From the NCBI GenBank assembly GCA_030694265.1, contig JAUXYP010000008.1, positions 124,001 through 188,000 of the forward strand: 64,000 nucleotides of DNA. Reading direction: 5' to 3'. Shown in pieces: positions 29,068-36,752 of this stretch (position 1 is its first letter; every line of letters begins with the position of its first letter). Source of the stretch: Sulfuricurvum sp. (GTDB lineage: Bacteria > Campylobacterota > Campylobacteria > Campylobacterales > Sulfurimonadaceae). Below the pieces are notes generated by a model, which made no database searches, was not told the DNA's origin, and saw nothing but the letters and a program-made list of their open reading frames with translations. Made by a program: the position numbers and the translations under genes.

Positions 29068-29679
29068 ATGATGACACCCAGTTTTTTTAATGACGTCACC
29101 CCTATTATTATGCGTGATCCCTTAGCTGAAGTATTGGGAGCTGCGGCTAATGGGAGTATAGAGTATACCTACACTGATGTAGTAAAACTTGCAGGTCATG
29201 CGTGTCCTACGGTAGCAGGTGCATACTTGATGCTGGAAAAGGGGCTCACTGCCCTTTATGGAGAAGATACCCCCATACGAGGAGAAATCAAAGTTTTCGT
29301 AAAAGGAAAATTTGGAGAGGGTGTCGTAGGGGTTATTTCTAACGTTGCGTCGATGATTACGGGGGCAACGACCATAGGCGGTTTTCACGGTTTAGCGGGA
29401 CATTTTGATCGACGCGATTTACTTTTTTTCGTAGCGGATATGCAACCAGATATGGTACTCGAACGCATTGATACCGGTGCGCGCGTAGAACTTAGTTATG
29501 ATCCTTCTTTTGTCAGTACGGATGAACGCATGGGTGAATTACTTGTACGGATTGTTTCGGGTAGTGCAGATACGGAGGATAAAGAGCTTTTTGGAACGTT
29601 GTGGCAGGATCGTGTGAGACGTATTTTAATAGAGTCCAAAAATGATCCTCGATTAGTGAAGTGCACGGTACTAAAATGA
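29068..29679 (+). CDS. FmdE-like domain protein
   Basis: About 203 residues. The segment VVKLAGHACPTVAGAYLML (about 36-54) resembles the metal-binding GHxCP motif of FmdE-family proteins (formylmethanofuran dehydrogenase subunit E-like), and GKFGEGVVGVISNVASMITGA matches the second conserved part. No methanofuran pathway is expected here; FmdE domains occur in many bacteria without known function. I chose ATG 29068, eight bases after GGAG and downstream of the TATAAT at 29038. It overlaps the aldo/keto reductase start by four bases, so the two are co-translated. Confidence 0.6.
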   Translation: MMTPSFFNDVTPIIMRDPLAEVLGAAANGSIEYTYTDVVKLAGHACPTVAGAYLMLEKGLTALYGEDTPIRGEIKVFVKGKFGEGVVGVISNVASMITGATTIGGFHGLAGHFDRRDLLFFVADMQPDMVLERIDTGARVELSYDPSFVSTDERMGELLVRIVSGSADTEDKELFGTLWQDRVRRILIESKNDPRLVKCTVLK

Positions 29680-30488
29680 TAATGCCTGCTCTTATCTACG
29701 GCACGGCATGGAAAAAAGAGCATACTGCTGATTTGGTTGTTCAGGCTGTTTTGAGCGGATTTCGGGGAATTGATACCGCCTGCCAGCCAAAGCACTATAA
29801 CGAACAGTTGGTTGGTGAAGCGCTTAAACGGCTTAGGGTGCATGGGATTACAAGAGAGGAGCTGTTTGTCCAGACCAAGTTCACACCGCTCTCAGGACAA
29901 GATCCGCAACGTATACCTTATGACCCTAATGCTACATTGGACGTTCAAGTAGCGCAGTCTTTTGAATCATCAAAGCGTAACCTAGGTACGGAATATGTGG
30001 ATTCATTGGTTCTTCATTCTCCACTTTTTCCTTATACGAATCTTTCTACAGTATGGAAAGCGATGGAAAAGATTTTTTACAACAGTGGTGCTCGTGCACT
30101 TGGGATCAGCAACTGTTATGATTTGGAGCTGTTAAAACGGCTTTATCAAGATGCCGAGATTAAACCCTTTGTGGTGCAAAATCGCTTTTACAGTGAAAGC
30201 GGTTACGATACCCATTTACGACAGTGGTGTCATGATCATGGAATTATTTACCAGAGTTTTTGGAGCTTGACAGCGAATCCGCATATTTTGGGAAGTAAAA
30301 ACGTAGGGGATATGGCGCTTAAATACAGTAAAACACCTGCTCAAATAGTGTATCGCTATTTAAATCATGTAGGAATTACTCCCTTGATTGGGTCAACGTC
30401 TCAAGAACATATGAGTCAAGATTTGCAAATTTTTAAATTTGAACTCACCCTAGCAGAAATACAAAGTGTCACTGAACTCTTAGGGTAA
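29676..30488 (+). CDS. Aldo/keto reductase
   Basis: About 270 residues, a TIM-barrel NADPH oxidoreductase. The catalytic tetrad is visible: Asp in RGIDTA, Tyr in KHYNE, Lys in VQTKFTP and His in LVLHSP. The C-terminal cofactor segment TPLIGSTS is in place. The start at ATG 29676 (ATGA overlap) is preferred to the in-frame GTG at 29661. Substrate unknown; its tight coupling to the FmdE-like gene suggests a joint task that cannot be named from sequence. Confidence 0.88.
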   Translation: MIMPALIYGTAWKKEHTADLVVQAVLSGFRGIDTACQPKHYNEQLVGEALKRLRVHGITREELFVQTKFTPLSGQDPQRIPYDPNATLDVQVAQSFESSKRNLGTEYVDSLVLHSPLFPYTNLSTVWKAMEKIFYNSGARALGISNCYDLELLKRLYQDAEIKPFVVQNRFYSESGYDTHLRQWCHDHGIIYQSFWSLTANPHILGSKNVGDMALKYSKTPAQIVYRYLNHVGITPLIGSTSQEHMSQDLQIFKFELTLAEIQSVTELLG

Positions 30489-30492
30489 CCCT

Positions 30493-31374
30493 TTAGAGCA
30501 GGGTGACTTGTAAATTAGTGGATTGTTCTAGAGCAGTTTGCGCACGTTTGATAATGACGGTGATATCTTCTTTCTCATTTTGCACCGTTGCTCCCATACG
30601 CATGCTAATCGCATTTAAGCGTTCAAAGGGCTCTTGTCGCATTATTAACAGTAGCTTTTGACTAAATGCTATGACATCCTCTGCTGTATTTGCAAGGTAT
30701 GCAAGCAAGAAAGTCTTTTTATCCCATCGTACGAGCATATCACTTTGACGGATACTACTTTTGATACTCGCCGTAAAGTCACGCAAGAACTTCTCAGCTT
30801 CATGATCGGTAGACATCAATTCTATCATAGTGATTCCAATGGCTTTTTTATTAAAGTCTGCCGCATCATGAAAACTCTTTGACGTATGAATAAAATATTC
30901 TTTATCGTATGCGCCGCTTTCTTTGTCGATACTAACATCATTTTCGATCATGATACGTTTGATAAAGTCTTGCGAAATATCGGTAAACGTGATGATTTCA
31001 TAGTTGGGTACGCAGTTGTCAACACCTACGGAAAACGCAAAAGGTTCGGTTCGTGAATTGAACATACTGACGATTCTATCGTGTTCAGGCAGTGCCATCA
31101 GCGCTATGGTCCACTCATCCGGACTGTCTGTTTTACCAGTGTGAAAATAGGAATTATGAGGAACAAAACGGTCATGTAAAGGACCGAATTCACGCAAAAA
31201 TTCTTTGACAGAGGAGATACCGGAAAAATTTTGAAATGCTTTGTTAAAAAGAATAGGAGTATTTTTATACATCAAGACGATAAGATCTTTTTGGGTATTA
31301 ATCGCAGAGGTAAAGAGCTGACTCCACTCATTATTTTCAATTTCAGAAATGATAGTGTCTGACGAAAGGCTCAT
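30493..31374 (-). CDS. PAS-like protein with degenerate GGDEF domain
   Basis: A 293-residue soluble protein. The N-terminal part (about 15-130) looks like a PAS domain. The C-terminal part (about 145-290) follows the GGDEF-domain pattern: SGAYDKEYF in place of TGLxNRRxF, and VRWDKKTFLLAY where the active RxGGDEF would be. All catalytic residues are replaced, so it cannot be a diguanylate cyclase. Related Campylobacterota proteins with a PAS plus degenerate GGDEF are common. It is the last gene of a minus-strand set with a GIY-YIG protein, an Hpt protein and a YcgN-like protein. Confidence 0.7.
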   Translation of the reverse strand: MSLSSDTIISEIENNEWSQLFTSAINTQKDLIVLMYKNTPILFNKAFQNFSGISSVKEFLREFGPLHDRFVPHNSYFHTGKTDSPDEWTIALMALPEHDRIVSMFNSRTEPFAFSVGVDNCVPNYEIITFTDISQDFIKRIMIENDVSIDKESGAYDKEYFIHTSKSFHDAADFNKKAIGITMIELMSTDHEAEKFLRDFTASIKSSIRQSDMLVRWDKKTFLLAYLANTAEDVIAFSQKLLLIMRQEPFERLNAISMRMGATVQNEKEDITVIIKRAQTALEQSTNLQVTLL

Positions 31375-31404
31375 TCAAAGCTCCCCTGTACGTATGTGGT
31401 GTAA

Positions 31405-31674
31405 TCATAACATATTGCATGTAGAATTTAACAACAACGCTTCTTTTTTTTTTCTTGTCATTTTTTTAATGGCTATTTCTCGTTTTAATGCTGTACTTTT
31501 ACTCTGTAATTGCTCATTGTAGACCACTACACACGGACGTCTGCTACGAGTATATTTGGCCCCTTTGTCGGAGGTGTTATGTTCGTAAATTCTGCGTTCT
31601 AAATCAACCGTGATACCGGTATAGAGAGTTGTGTCACTGCATCGTAAAATATAAAGGATATAAGGAGAAGTCAC
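31405..31674 (-). CDS. GIY-YIG domain nuclease-like protein
   Basis: An 89-residue UvrC-N/GIY-YIG domain protein of the YhbQ group. The motif reads YILYILRC...LYTGIT, with the conserved Arg and His in LERRIYEHN and the basic segment GAKYTRSRRP. Stand-alone proteins of this type are often annotated as endonucleases; a target is not known. It overlaps the Hpt gene by four bases (ATGA). Confidence 0.88.
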   Translation of the reverse strand: MTSPYILYILRCSDTTLYTGITVDLERRIYEHNTSDKGAKYTRSRRPCVVVYNEQLQSKSTALKREIAIKKMTRKKKEALLLNSTCNML

Positions 31675-32045
31675 GCGAGGGATTGAAGTTTAATAGGCTT
31701 CCAATTCATGTAAAGGCTACGAAGGATTGTGATCTCATCTGAAATGGTATAGATAGCTGCTGGATAATCAAAAGCATCTTTAGTTTTTGCATGGCGTTCA
31801 ATCTCAGCTGCAGCGTGGCTAACTGATAAATGACGTAAAGATGCGGAACTTCCTTTGAGTGTATGCGAATGTAAAATAAGCTGTTCAAAGTTTTTTTGTA
31901 AGAAAGCGCTTCTTAGAAAGTCGATTTGTTGGGAAGCAATTTCAAAAAATGCATCATTAAGTTCAAAAAACATTTCATCCGGAAGATAAAACATCTCTTT
32001 CATTTCTAAGAAACATTGTTCGTAATAAGAGACTTCTTGGTTCAT
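31671..32045 (-). CDS. Histidine phosphotransfer (Hpt) domain protein
   Basis: A 124-residue helical Hpt protein. The phosphorylatable histidine is His61 in SHTLKGSSASL. Hpt proteins relay phosphate from hybrid kinases to response regulators. No cognate kinase is adjacent; the hybrid kinase at 41604 has a receiver lacking its phospho-acceptor and is not an obvious partner. It shares one base with the YcgN-like gene stop and overlaps the GIY-YIG gene by four bases. Confidence 0.85.
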   Translation of the reverse strand: MNQEVSYYEQCFLEMKEMFYLPDEMFFELNDAFFEIASQQIDFLRSAFLQKNFEQLILHSHTLKGSSASLRHLSVSHAAAEIERHAKTKDAFDYPAAIYTISDEITILRSLYMNWKPIKLQSLA

Positions 32046-32491
32046 TAGGAGTGTACTTTGATCAGATAATCTTCTAAATCGATATCAGGGGTCTCTAGTA
32101 CGGGATTGAGGGCATGCAAACTGTATGGTCTTACACTCTCTTTTGCCCCTGTTATAAGCGGATGCCATGAGGGCAATGGGAGATTATGGTGCCGCAAACG
32201 ATAGGCACAGGTAGTGGGCAGCCAATCGAACTCCGCGGCACGGCTGACGGTTAATGCAGTACATCCCGGTACTGTGGTATGGCGGTTAGCATAATCACTG
32301 CATTGTCCTGCGTTGATGTCATAACAGTGACAAACAACACGGGTCATTAACACGGGTGCACTATCATCCTCTTCGTCTTGCAATTTGTGCAGACAGCATA
32401 AGCCACATCCGTCACATAAAGCTTCCCACTCGTCATGGGAAAGTTCATGGAGTTGTTTAGTTTCCCAAAAGTGAGTATTATTCTTTTTCAT
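32045..32491 (-). CDS. YcgN-type cysteine cluster protein
   Basis: A 148-residue protein of the YcgN/UPF0260 family. The cysteine cluster CDGCGLCC (about 27-34) plus later cysteines (CHCYDI, QCSDY, PGC, TCAYR) matches the family, which is thought to bind a metal or iron-sulfur cluster. The RLRHHNLPLPSWHPLI segment near 100-115 is also typical. Function unknown. It is the first gene of the four-gene minus-strand set. Confidence 0.85.
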   Translation of the reverse strand: MKKNNTHFWETKQLHELSHDEWEALCDGCGLCCLHKLQDEEDDSAPVLMTRVVCHCYDINAGQCSDYANRHTTVPGCTALTVSRAAEFDWLPTTCAYRLRHHNLPLPSWHPLITGAKESVRPYSLHALNPVLETPDIDLEDYLIKVHS

Positions 32492-32588
32492 GATGAAAGT
32501 GTATCATTAAGTTGCTATTTATAAGAAATAAATGATATAAATTTATGATATACACTGTTAAATTTTTGAATTTTAGTAGGGAGAAAAA

Positions 32589-32864
32589 GTGCGATTTATT
32601 ATTTATATCATTCTTTTGGCACTTGTAGCGATGTTGTACAAAACATTTTATTGGGATTATCAGAAGAAAGAAATTTCTTTGGAATCAAATACTTCGATCG
32701 AAGAGACTAAGGCTCCTGAAGTGCAACCGGTTGTAGAGATACAGCAAAATGATACTACTGATGAGCAAAATAGGACAGGGTGGCAAAGTAGAAAAGGGAT
32801 GCCTATTGATAGACTAGGAGACAGTATCGGGGATTCTTTAAAAGATAAAATCAAAGTCAAATAG
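32589..32864 (+). CDS. Small membrane-anchored protein of unknown function
   Basis: A 91-residue protein with one N-terminal membrane segment (about 2-17) and a hydrophilic, Gln/Glu-rich exterior part (about 25-91). The start is GTG at 32589, preceded by GGGAG. I do not recognise a family. It stands alone between divergent and convergent neighbours. Confidence 0.6.
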   Translation: MRFIIYIILLALVAMLYKTFYWDYQKKEISLESNTSIEETKAPEVQPVVEIQQNDTTDEQNRTGWQSRKGMPIDRLGDSIGDSLKDKIKVK

Positions 32865-32873
32865 CGTGTTGCC

Positions 32874-33527
32874 TTATTCGAATAGAGATTGATGTATAGG
32901 CTGCTTCTTGGGTGCAGTTGTTTTTTTAACGATTTTTAGAATATTCAAGTAGGTTATCAAAATAGAAATATTGGAGTGATAGGTCTCTTCATCACGATTT
33001 CCTTTTGCGATAGAGAGTGATCCTTCGATGGAAGCGATGATAAAATAGGCGAGTTGTTCTACATTGACATCGGCACGAATGATATTTGCATCGATCCCCC
33101 GTTGCAAAGCATCAGTGATCGCATCGTGCCATAGATCCATGATGGAGATCAAGAGTGTTGAAAAATCTTCATCATTAGCACTGAGTTCATGAATAAGATT
33201 GTTTAGCGGGCATCCGTACCGCATCTCGAAAGGGACATTCTGGAGAAGTGTCGTATGGGGGAGTTCTTTTAACAGAGATTCCAGGGCGACAATAGGATCG
33301 TTATGCATTTGCAGCCCGTGTTTCCAAAAATGTTCTATAAACGCTTCTAGGACACTTTTGATCGATTCGAGTGCGAGCTCTTTTTTGGAACCAAAATAGT
33401 GATACAACCCACCTTTGGAAGATCCGGCACTCTTCAGAAGGTCAATAAGATTAGACGCATGATATCCCTCATGATAGAGGGAAGTGAACATAGTATGTAT
33501 GAGCTGTTCTCGAACATTATTTTTCAT
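32874..33527 (-). CDS. TetR/AcrR family transcriptional regulator
   Basis: A 217-residue regulator. The N-terminal helix-turn-helix (about 8-55) has GYHASNLIDLLKSAGSSKGGLYHYFGSKKELALE, typical of TetR, shown here only in outline. The C-terminal ligand-binding domain resembles the group with a TetR_C domain near YGCPLNNLIHE (about 105-115), often sensing small electrophiles or lipophilic compounds. It is divergent from the pirin gene (spacer 33528-33650), which is a likely target along with itself. Confidence 0.88.
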   Translation of the reverse strand: MKNNVREQLIHTMFTSLYHEGYHASNLIDLLKSAGSSKGGLYHYFGSKKELALESIKSVLEAFIEHFWKHGLQMHNDPIVALESLLKELPHTTLLQNVPFEMRYGCPLNNLIHELSANDEDFSTLLISIMDLWHDAITDALQRGIDANIIRADVNVEQLAYFIIASIEGSLSIAKGNRDEETYHSNISILITYLNILKIVKKTTAPKKQPIHQSLFE

Positions 33528-33650
33528 GAGGCTATTCTACATCAGACAAGTAGGCTTGTCAATGGATATTAGTGTAAGGTAATTTTATTTTTTATTTTAT
33601 TATGATGTTTTTAGAGGCAAGATATGGACACTGTTAGCAAAAGGATTCTT

Positions 33651-34367
33651 ATGAACGTTTTGATTCATCGAGCGCATGAGCGTGGAGTTGCTGAACATGG
33701 GTGGTTGCACAGCCGATTTAGTTTTAGTTTTGCAGAGTATCACAACCGTGAACGGATGGGTTTTGGAGTACTGCGTGTCATCAACGATGATGATGTCGAA
33801 CCACAAAGCGGATTTGGAATGCACCCTCATCGCGACATGGAAATCGTTACTATCGTATTAAAAGGTTCTATTGAGCACACGGATTCACTAGGTCATCATG
33901 GATATACCAAAGCGGGTGAGATACAGATGATGTCTGCGGGAAGCGGTATCGAACATTCGGAACGTAACCCTTCCTCTGATGAGTCATTGGAATTGTTTCA
34001 GATTTGGATTTTTCCCAATACGCATAATTTGGATCCTCATTACGAGCAGAAAGATTTTCGCGGTGTATCGATGTCAGGTGAGTGGGCACTTTTGGTCAGC
34101 GGTGATGGGCGTGGGGGATCGATGAAAATCGCGCAAGATGCCAATATCAAAATGACTCGCTTGAGCGCAGGTATGGAGATTGTATGCGATGAAGTCCCTC
34201 TAGGATACGGAAGATTGTTGCTGGTAATCGAGGGAGAAATACAAGTTGCAGAAGAATCTTTATATCAGCGGGATGAACTGCAAACAGTGGATACACAATC
34301 GTTTACTATCCATTCTTTGAGGCAGACGCATCTGCTCCTTTTTGAAGTTCCAATGACAAATAGATAG
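33651..34367 (+). CDS. Pirin family protein
   Basis: About 238 residues, a bicupin of the pirin/YhhW group. The metal-binding pattern is HPHRDME (His-x-His), EHTD, and EHSE in GSGIEHSERNP. Bacterial homologues can have quercetin 2,3-dioxygenase activity, but the physiological role is uncertain. The start is ATG 33651 behind AAAGGA; an in-frame ATG at 33624 lacks such a site. It is divergent from a TetR regulator that may control it. Confidence 0.9.
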   Translation: MNVLIHRAHERGVAEHGWLHSRFSFSFAEYHNRERMGFGVLRVINDDDVEPQSGFGMHPHRDMEIVTIVLKGSIEHTDSLGHHGYTKAGEIQMMSAGSGIEHSERNPSSDESLELFQIWIFPNTHNLDPHYEQKDFRGVSMSGEWALLVSGDGRGGSMKIAQDANIKMTRLSAGMEIVCDEVPLGYGRLLLVIEGEIQVAEESLYQRDELQTVDTQSFTIHSLRQTHLLLFEVPMTNR

Positions 34368-34369
34368 TT

Positions 34370-35257
34370 TTATAAAAGACTTTGCATTGCATAGGAAATT
34401 AGGGGAAGTGTTATCAAGCAGATAATGATTCCATATCCAACCATTGCGGCGCTCAAAGCAGGGGCAAATCCAGCAGCGATTGCCAATGCCCCCGCCGTGA
34501 TCATAGAAGGCATGCCTGATTCTAAGACGGACACTTGTAAAGCCATAGGGTCAACCCCCAGTTTAAATAACAACGCAAATGCAATGAGCGGCATCACGAT
34601 GAGTTTGAGAACCAGCGCTTTTGAGAGGAGAAAATAATCGAGCTCGCCGCTAAAACGCAGCGAATATCCTACAGAAACTAGGGCGAGTGGAACAAGGGTC
34701 GAAGAGAGTATCTCCAAATACGGGTAAACCGATAATGGCATTTTTCCAAAAGATAAAGCAAAAAGTAGGAAAAAAAATGGTGGAAAATAGAACAGTTTTT
34801 TGAGAATGAGACGTTTATGTATCTTGCCGATTTCATAATAGGAGATAATGGCACTTCCATACAAAGCAAGCATTAAAAATGTCCCAAACTGGTCATACAT
34901 GAGGACATATCCAATCGCATCAGAGCCAAGGAGGGTTTTGATGATCGGTATCCCTACAAAAGATGTGTTACCCAATGGAATGACAAGCAGGAGAGCGGCT
35001 CTGACATCTGTGGCATAGTTTTTCGTCATCAGAATAACGAGGTAGAACATTATCGGAAGCAAGAGCCATGGGATTAAGATGGTACTGAGGGCGGAAGCAT
35101 TTAGAGTGATTTTCGGAACTTGAATCAAAACCGTCGCCGGAAGAGACACATAGATCACGAAGACATTGAGGCTTTTAGAAAAATCGGCAGGTGCATCTGC
35201 CTTTTGAAGCAGTATTCCAATCAGTAGCAGTACGATGATAAAAATAAACTGCTCCAT
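34370..35257 (-). CDS. AEC family transporter (auxin efflux carrier type)
   Basis: A 295-residue membrane protein with about ten hydrophobic segments throughout and the AEC features PLGNTSFVGIPI (about 95-106) in the first half and a second repeat half with ESGMPSMITAGALA (about 246-259). Family members export malate, malonate or other carboxylates, or are of unknown substrate. It ends three bases from the convergent pirin gene. Confidence 0.88.
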   Translation of the reverse strand: MEQFIFIIVLLLIGILLQKADAPADFSKSLNVFVIYVSLPATVLIQVPKITLNASALSTILIPWLLLPIMFYLVILMTKNYATDVRAALLLVIPLGNTSFVGIPIIKTLLGSDAIGYVLMYDQFGTFLMLALYGSAIISYYEIGKIHKRLILKKLFYFPPFFFLLFALSFGKMPLSVYPYLEILSSTLVPLALVSVGYSLRFSGELDYFLLSKALVLKLIVMPLIAFALLFKLGVDPMALQVSVLESGMPSMITAGALAIAAGFAPALSAAMVGYGIIICLITLPLISYAMQSLL

Positions 35258-35375
35258 TGACTCTCCTAATATTTATATGCAAATAGTAATCAACGAGGGC
35301 TTTTAATCCTCTAAAAGGGGTAAACAGCTGATTATTCGGTGTGTACTCCTGAAGACCTATTTTTTTAGAATAGAG

Positions 35376-35401
35376 TATACTATGAACAATTTTTAAGGGA
35401 G
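35376..35401 (+). promoter_or_regulatory. -10 element and ribosome binding site of the phosphoesterase gene
   Basis: TATACT at 35376-35381 followed by AAGGGAG (35395-35401), which sits seven bases before the ATG at 35408. No clear -35 is visible. Confidence 0.45.
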
Positions 35402-35407
35402 CAATCA

Positions 35408-36724
35408 ATGCAAAAGTTTTTACTCTTGATGTACTTTTTAGTGTCGTTGGTACGTGCGGATGGATTAACCACTAACATTGACCATATTATTGTGGTGTAT
35501 CTCGAAAACCGTAGTTTTGACAATCTCTTTCGGGGATTTGAGGGTAGTGATAACTCTGCACATCCACAAAAACCGTTCGCACGTCAAATCGACAGTAATC
35601 AGACGCTGTATGCTCAGCTTCCTATGGGCGAAGAGGGAAAGAAGCTTGGGTTGCCCAACTTTGTTGATAACGAACCTTTTTTATTAGACCGTGTGGTTTC
35701 TAGAGATAAGATCATACCGGATATGGTGCACCGTTTTTATCAAAATCAGCTTCAGATAAATGGTGGAAAAAACGATCGTTTTGTAGCAATCAGTGATGAA
35801 AAAGCGCTGACGATAGGTTACCATGATATACGTGCCAGTACGTTATGGAAATATGCCAAAGAATATACATTGTGTGATCGATTTTTTGCCGCAGCGTTCG
35901 GGGGGTCTTTTTTAAACCACCAATGGTTAATCGCCGCACGTACACCGTATGTGGGACTAGAATCAAATATCTCACGGTATGAACTCACATCTGCTAATGA
36001 GATTGTCCGTGATGGAATCCTCACCCCTGATGGATATGCGGTTAACACGATTCAGCCGTTTTATCCGCCATATAAAGCAAAATATTCTGATCCCTCCATA
36101 CGCTTGAAGCCATTGACATATGATACGATAGGGGATCGTTTGAGTGCTAAAAATGTTTCATGGAGCTGGTATAGCGGAGGATACGATGAAGCAGTAGCAG
36201 GAAACGGGGATAGTGTACATTATCAATATCACCATAATCCATTATTGTATTTTGCAAAGTATGCGCCAGGAACTCTCGGAAGAGAGCATATCAAAGATGA
36301 AAAACTTTTTTTCAGTGAACTTCGGGATGGAAAACTGCCAAGTGTCGTTTTTTTCAAGCCGTCTGCTGCAGACAATCAACATCCAGGATACGCAAGTGTA
36401 AATGCGGCAGATCAAAAGGTACGAGATATCGTAGAGGCTGTCCAAAAAAACCAAAAGGTTTGGAAAAGGTCCGTGATCATCGTGACCTACGATGAGAATG
36501 GGGGATTATGGGATCATGTATCTGTCCCAAAAGGTGACAGATGGGGCCCTGGAACCCGTATCCCAGCGATTATCATCTCTCCGTATGCTAAACGTGGATA
36601 TGTGGATCATACCTCCTATGATACGACCTCTATTTTAAAACTTATTGAGCACCGATATAGGCTCAAACCGCTTACAGACAGGGATAAAGATGCAAAAGAT
36701 TTAGTCAACACTCTTATGTTATAA
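35408..36724 (+). CDS. Secreted phosphoesterase (phospholipase C / acid phosphatase AcpA family)
   Basis: A 438-residue exported enzyme of the PF04185 phosphoesterase family. A signal peptide covers about 1-17. The metal-binding motif ENRSFDNLFRG is near residues 33-43, and TYDENGGLWDHV (about 359-370) carries the second metal site; the region also has the FFKPSAADNQHPG segment. The enzyme may hydrolyse phospholipids or phosphate esters in the periplasm. It does not have a twin-arginine leader, unlike many PlcN proteins. A phosphate-scavenging role is possible but no Pho box was recognised. Confidence 0.88.
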   Translation: MQKFLLLMYFLVSLVRADGLTTNIDHIIVVYLENRSFDNLFRGFEGSDNSAHPQKPFARQIDSNQTLYAQLPMGEEGKKLGLPNFVDNEPFLLDRVVSRDKIIPDMVHRFYQNQLQINGGKNDRFVAISDEKALTIGYHDIRASTLWKYAKEYTLCDRFFAAAFGGSFLNHQWLIAARTPYVGLESNISRYELTSANEIVRDGILTPDGYAVNTIQPFYPPYKAKYSDPSIRLKPLTYDTIGDRLSAKNVSWSWYSGGYDEAVAGNGDSVHYQYHHNPLLYFAKYAPGTLGREHIKDEKLFFSELRDGKLPSVVFFKPSAADNQHPGYASVNAADQKVRDIVEAVQKNQKVWKRSVIIVTYDENGGLWDHVSVPKGDRWGPGTRIPAIIISPYAKRGYVDHTSYDTTSILKLIEHRYRLKPLTDRDKDAKDLVNTLML

Positions 36725-36725
36725 T
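36718..36725 (+). promoter_or_regulatory. Extended -10 promoter element
   Basis: TGTTATAAT (36717-36725) is an extended -10, overlapping the stop of the phosphoesterase gene and lying 28 bases before the ATG at 36753. It suggests the next gene has its own promoter. Confidence 0.45.
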
Positions 36726-36752
36726 CACCGTAATTACTCTAAAGCCGGGTGG

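Noticed and set aside
30468-30507. Imperfect hairpin GTCAC...GTGAC with an inner AGGG/CCCT stem between convergent genes
   Set aside because: Stem contains mismatches and no T run follows on either strand; not strong enough to call a terminator.
35300-35317. CTTTTA-ATCCTC-TAAAAG stem upstream of the phosphoesterase gene
   Set aside because: Only six AT-rich base pairs; likely chance in AT-rich spacer.
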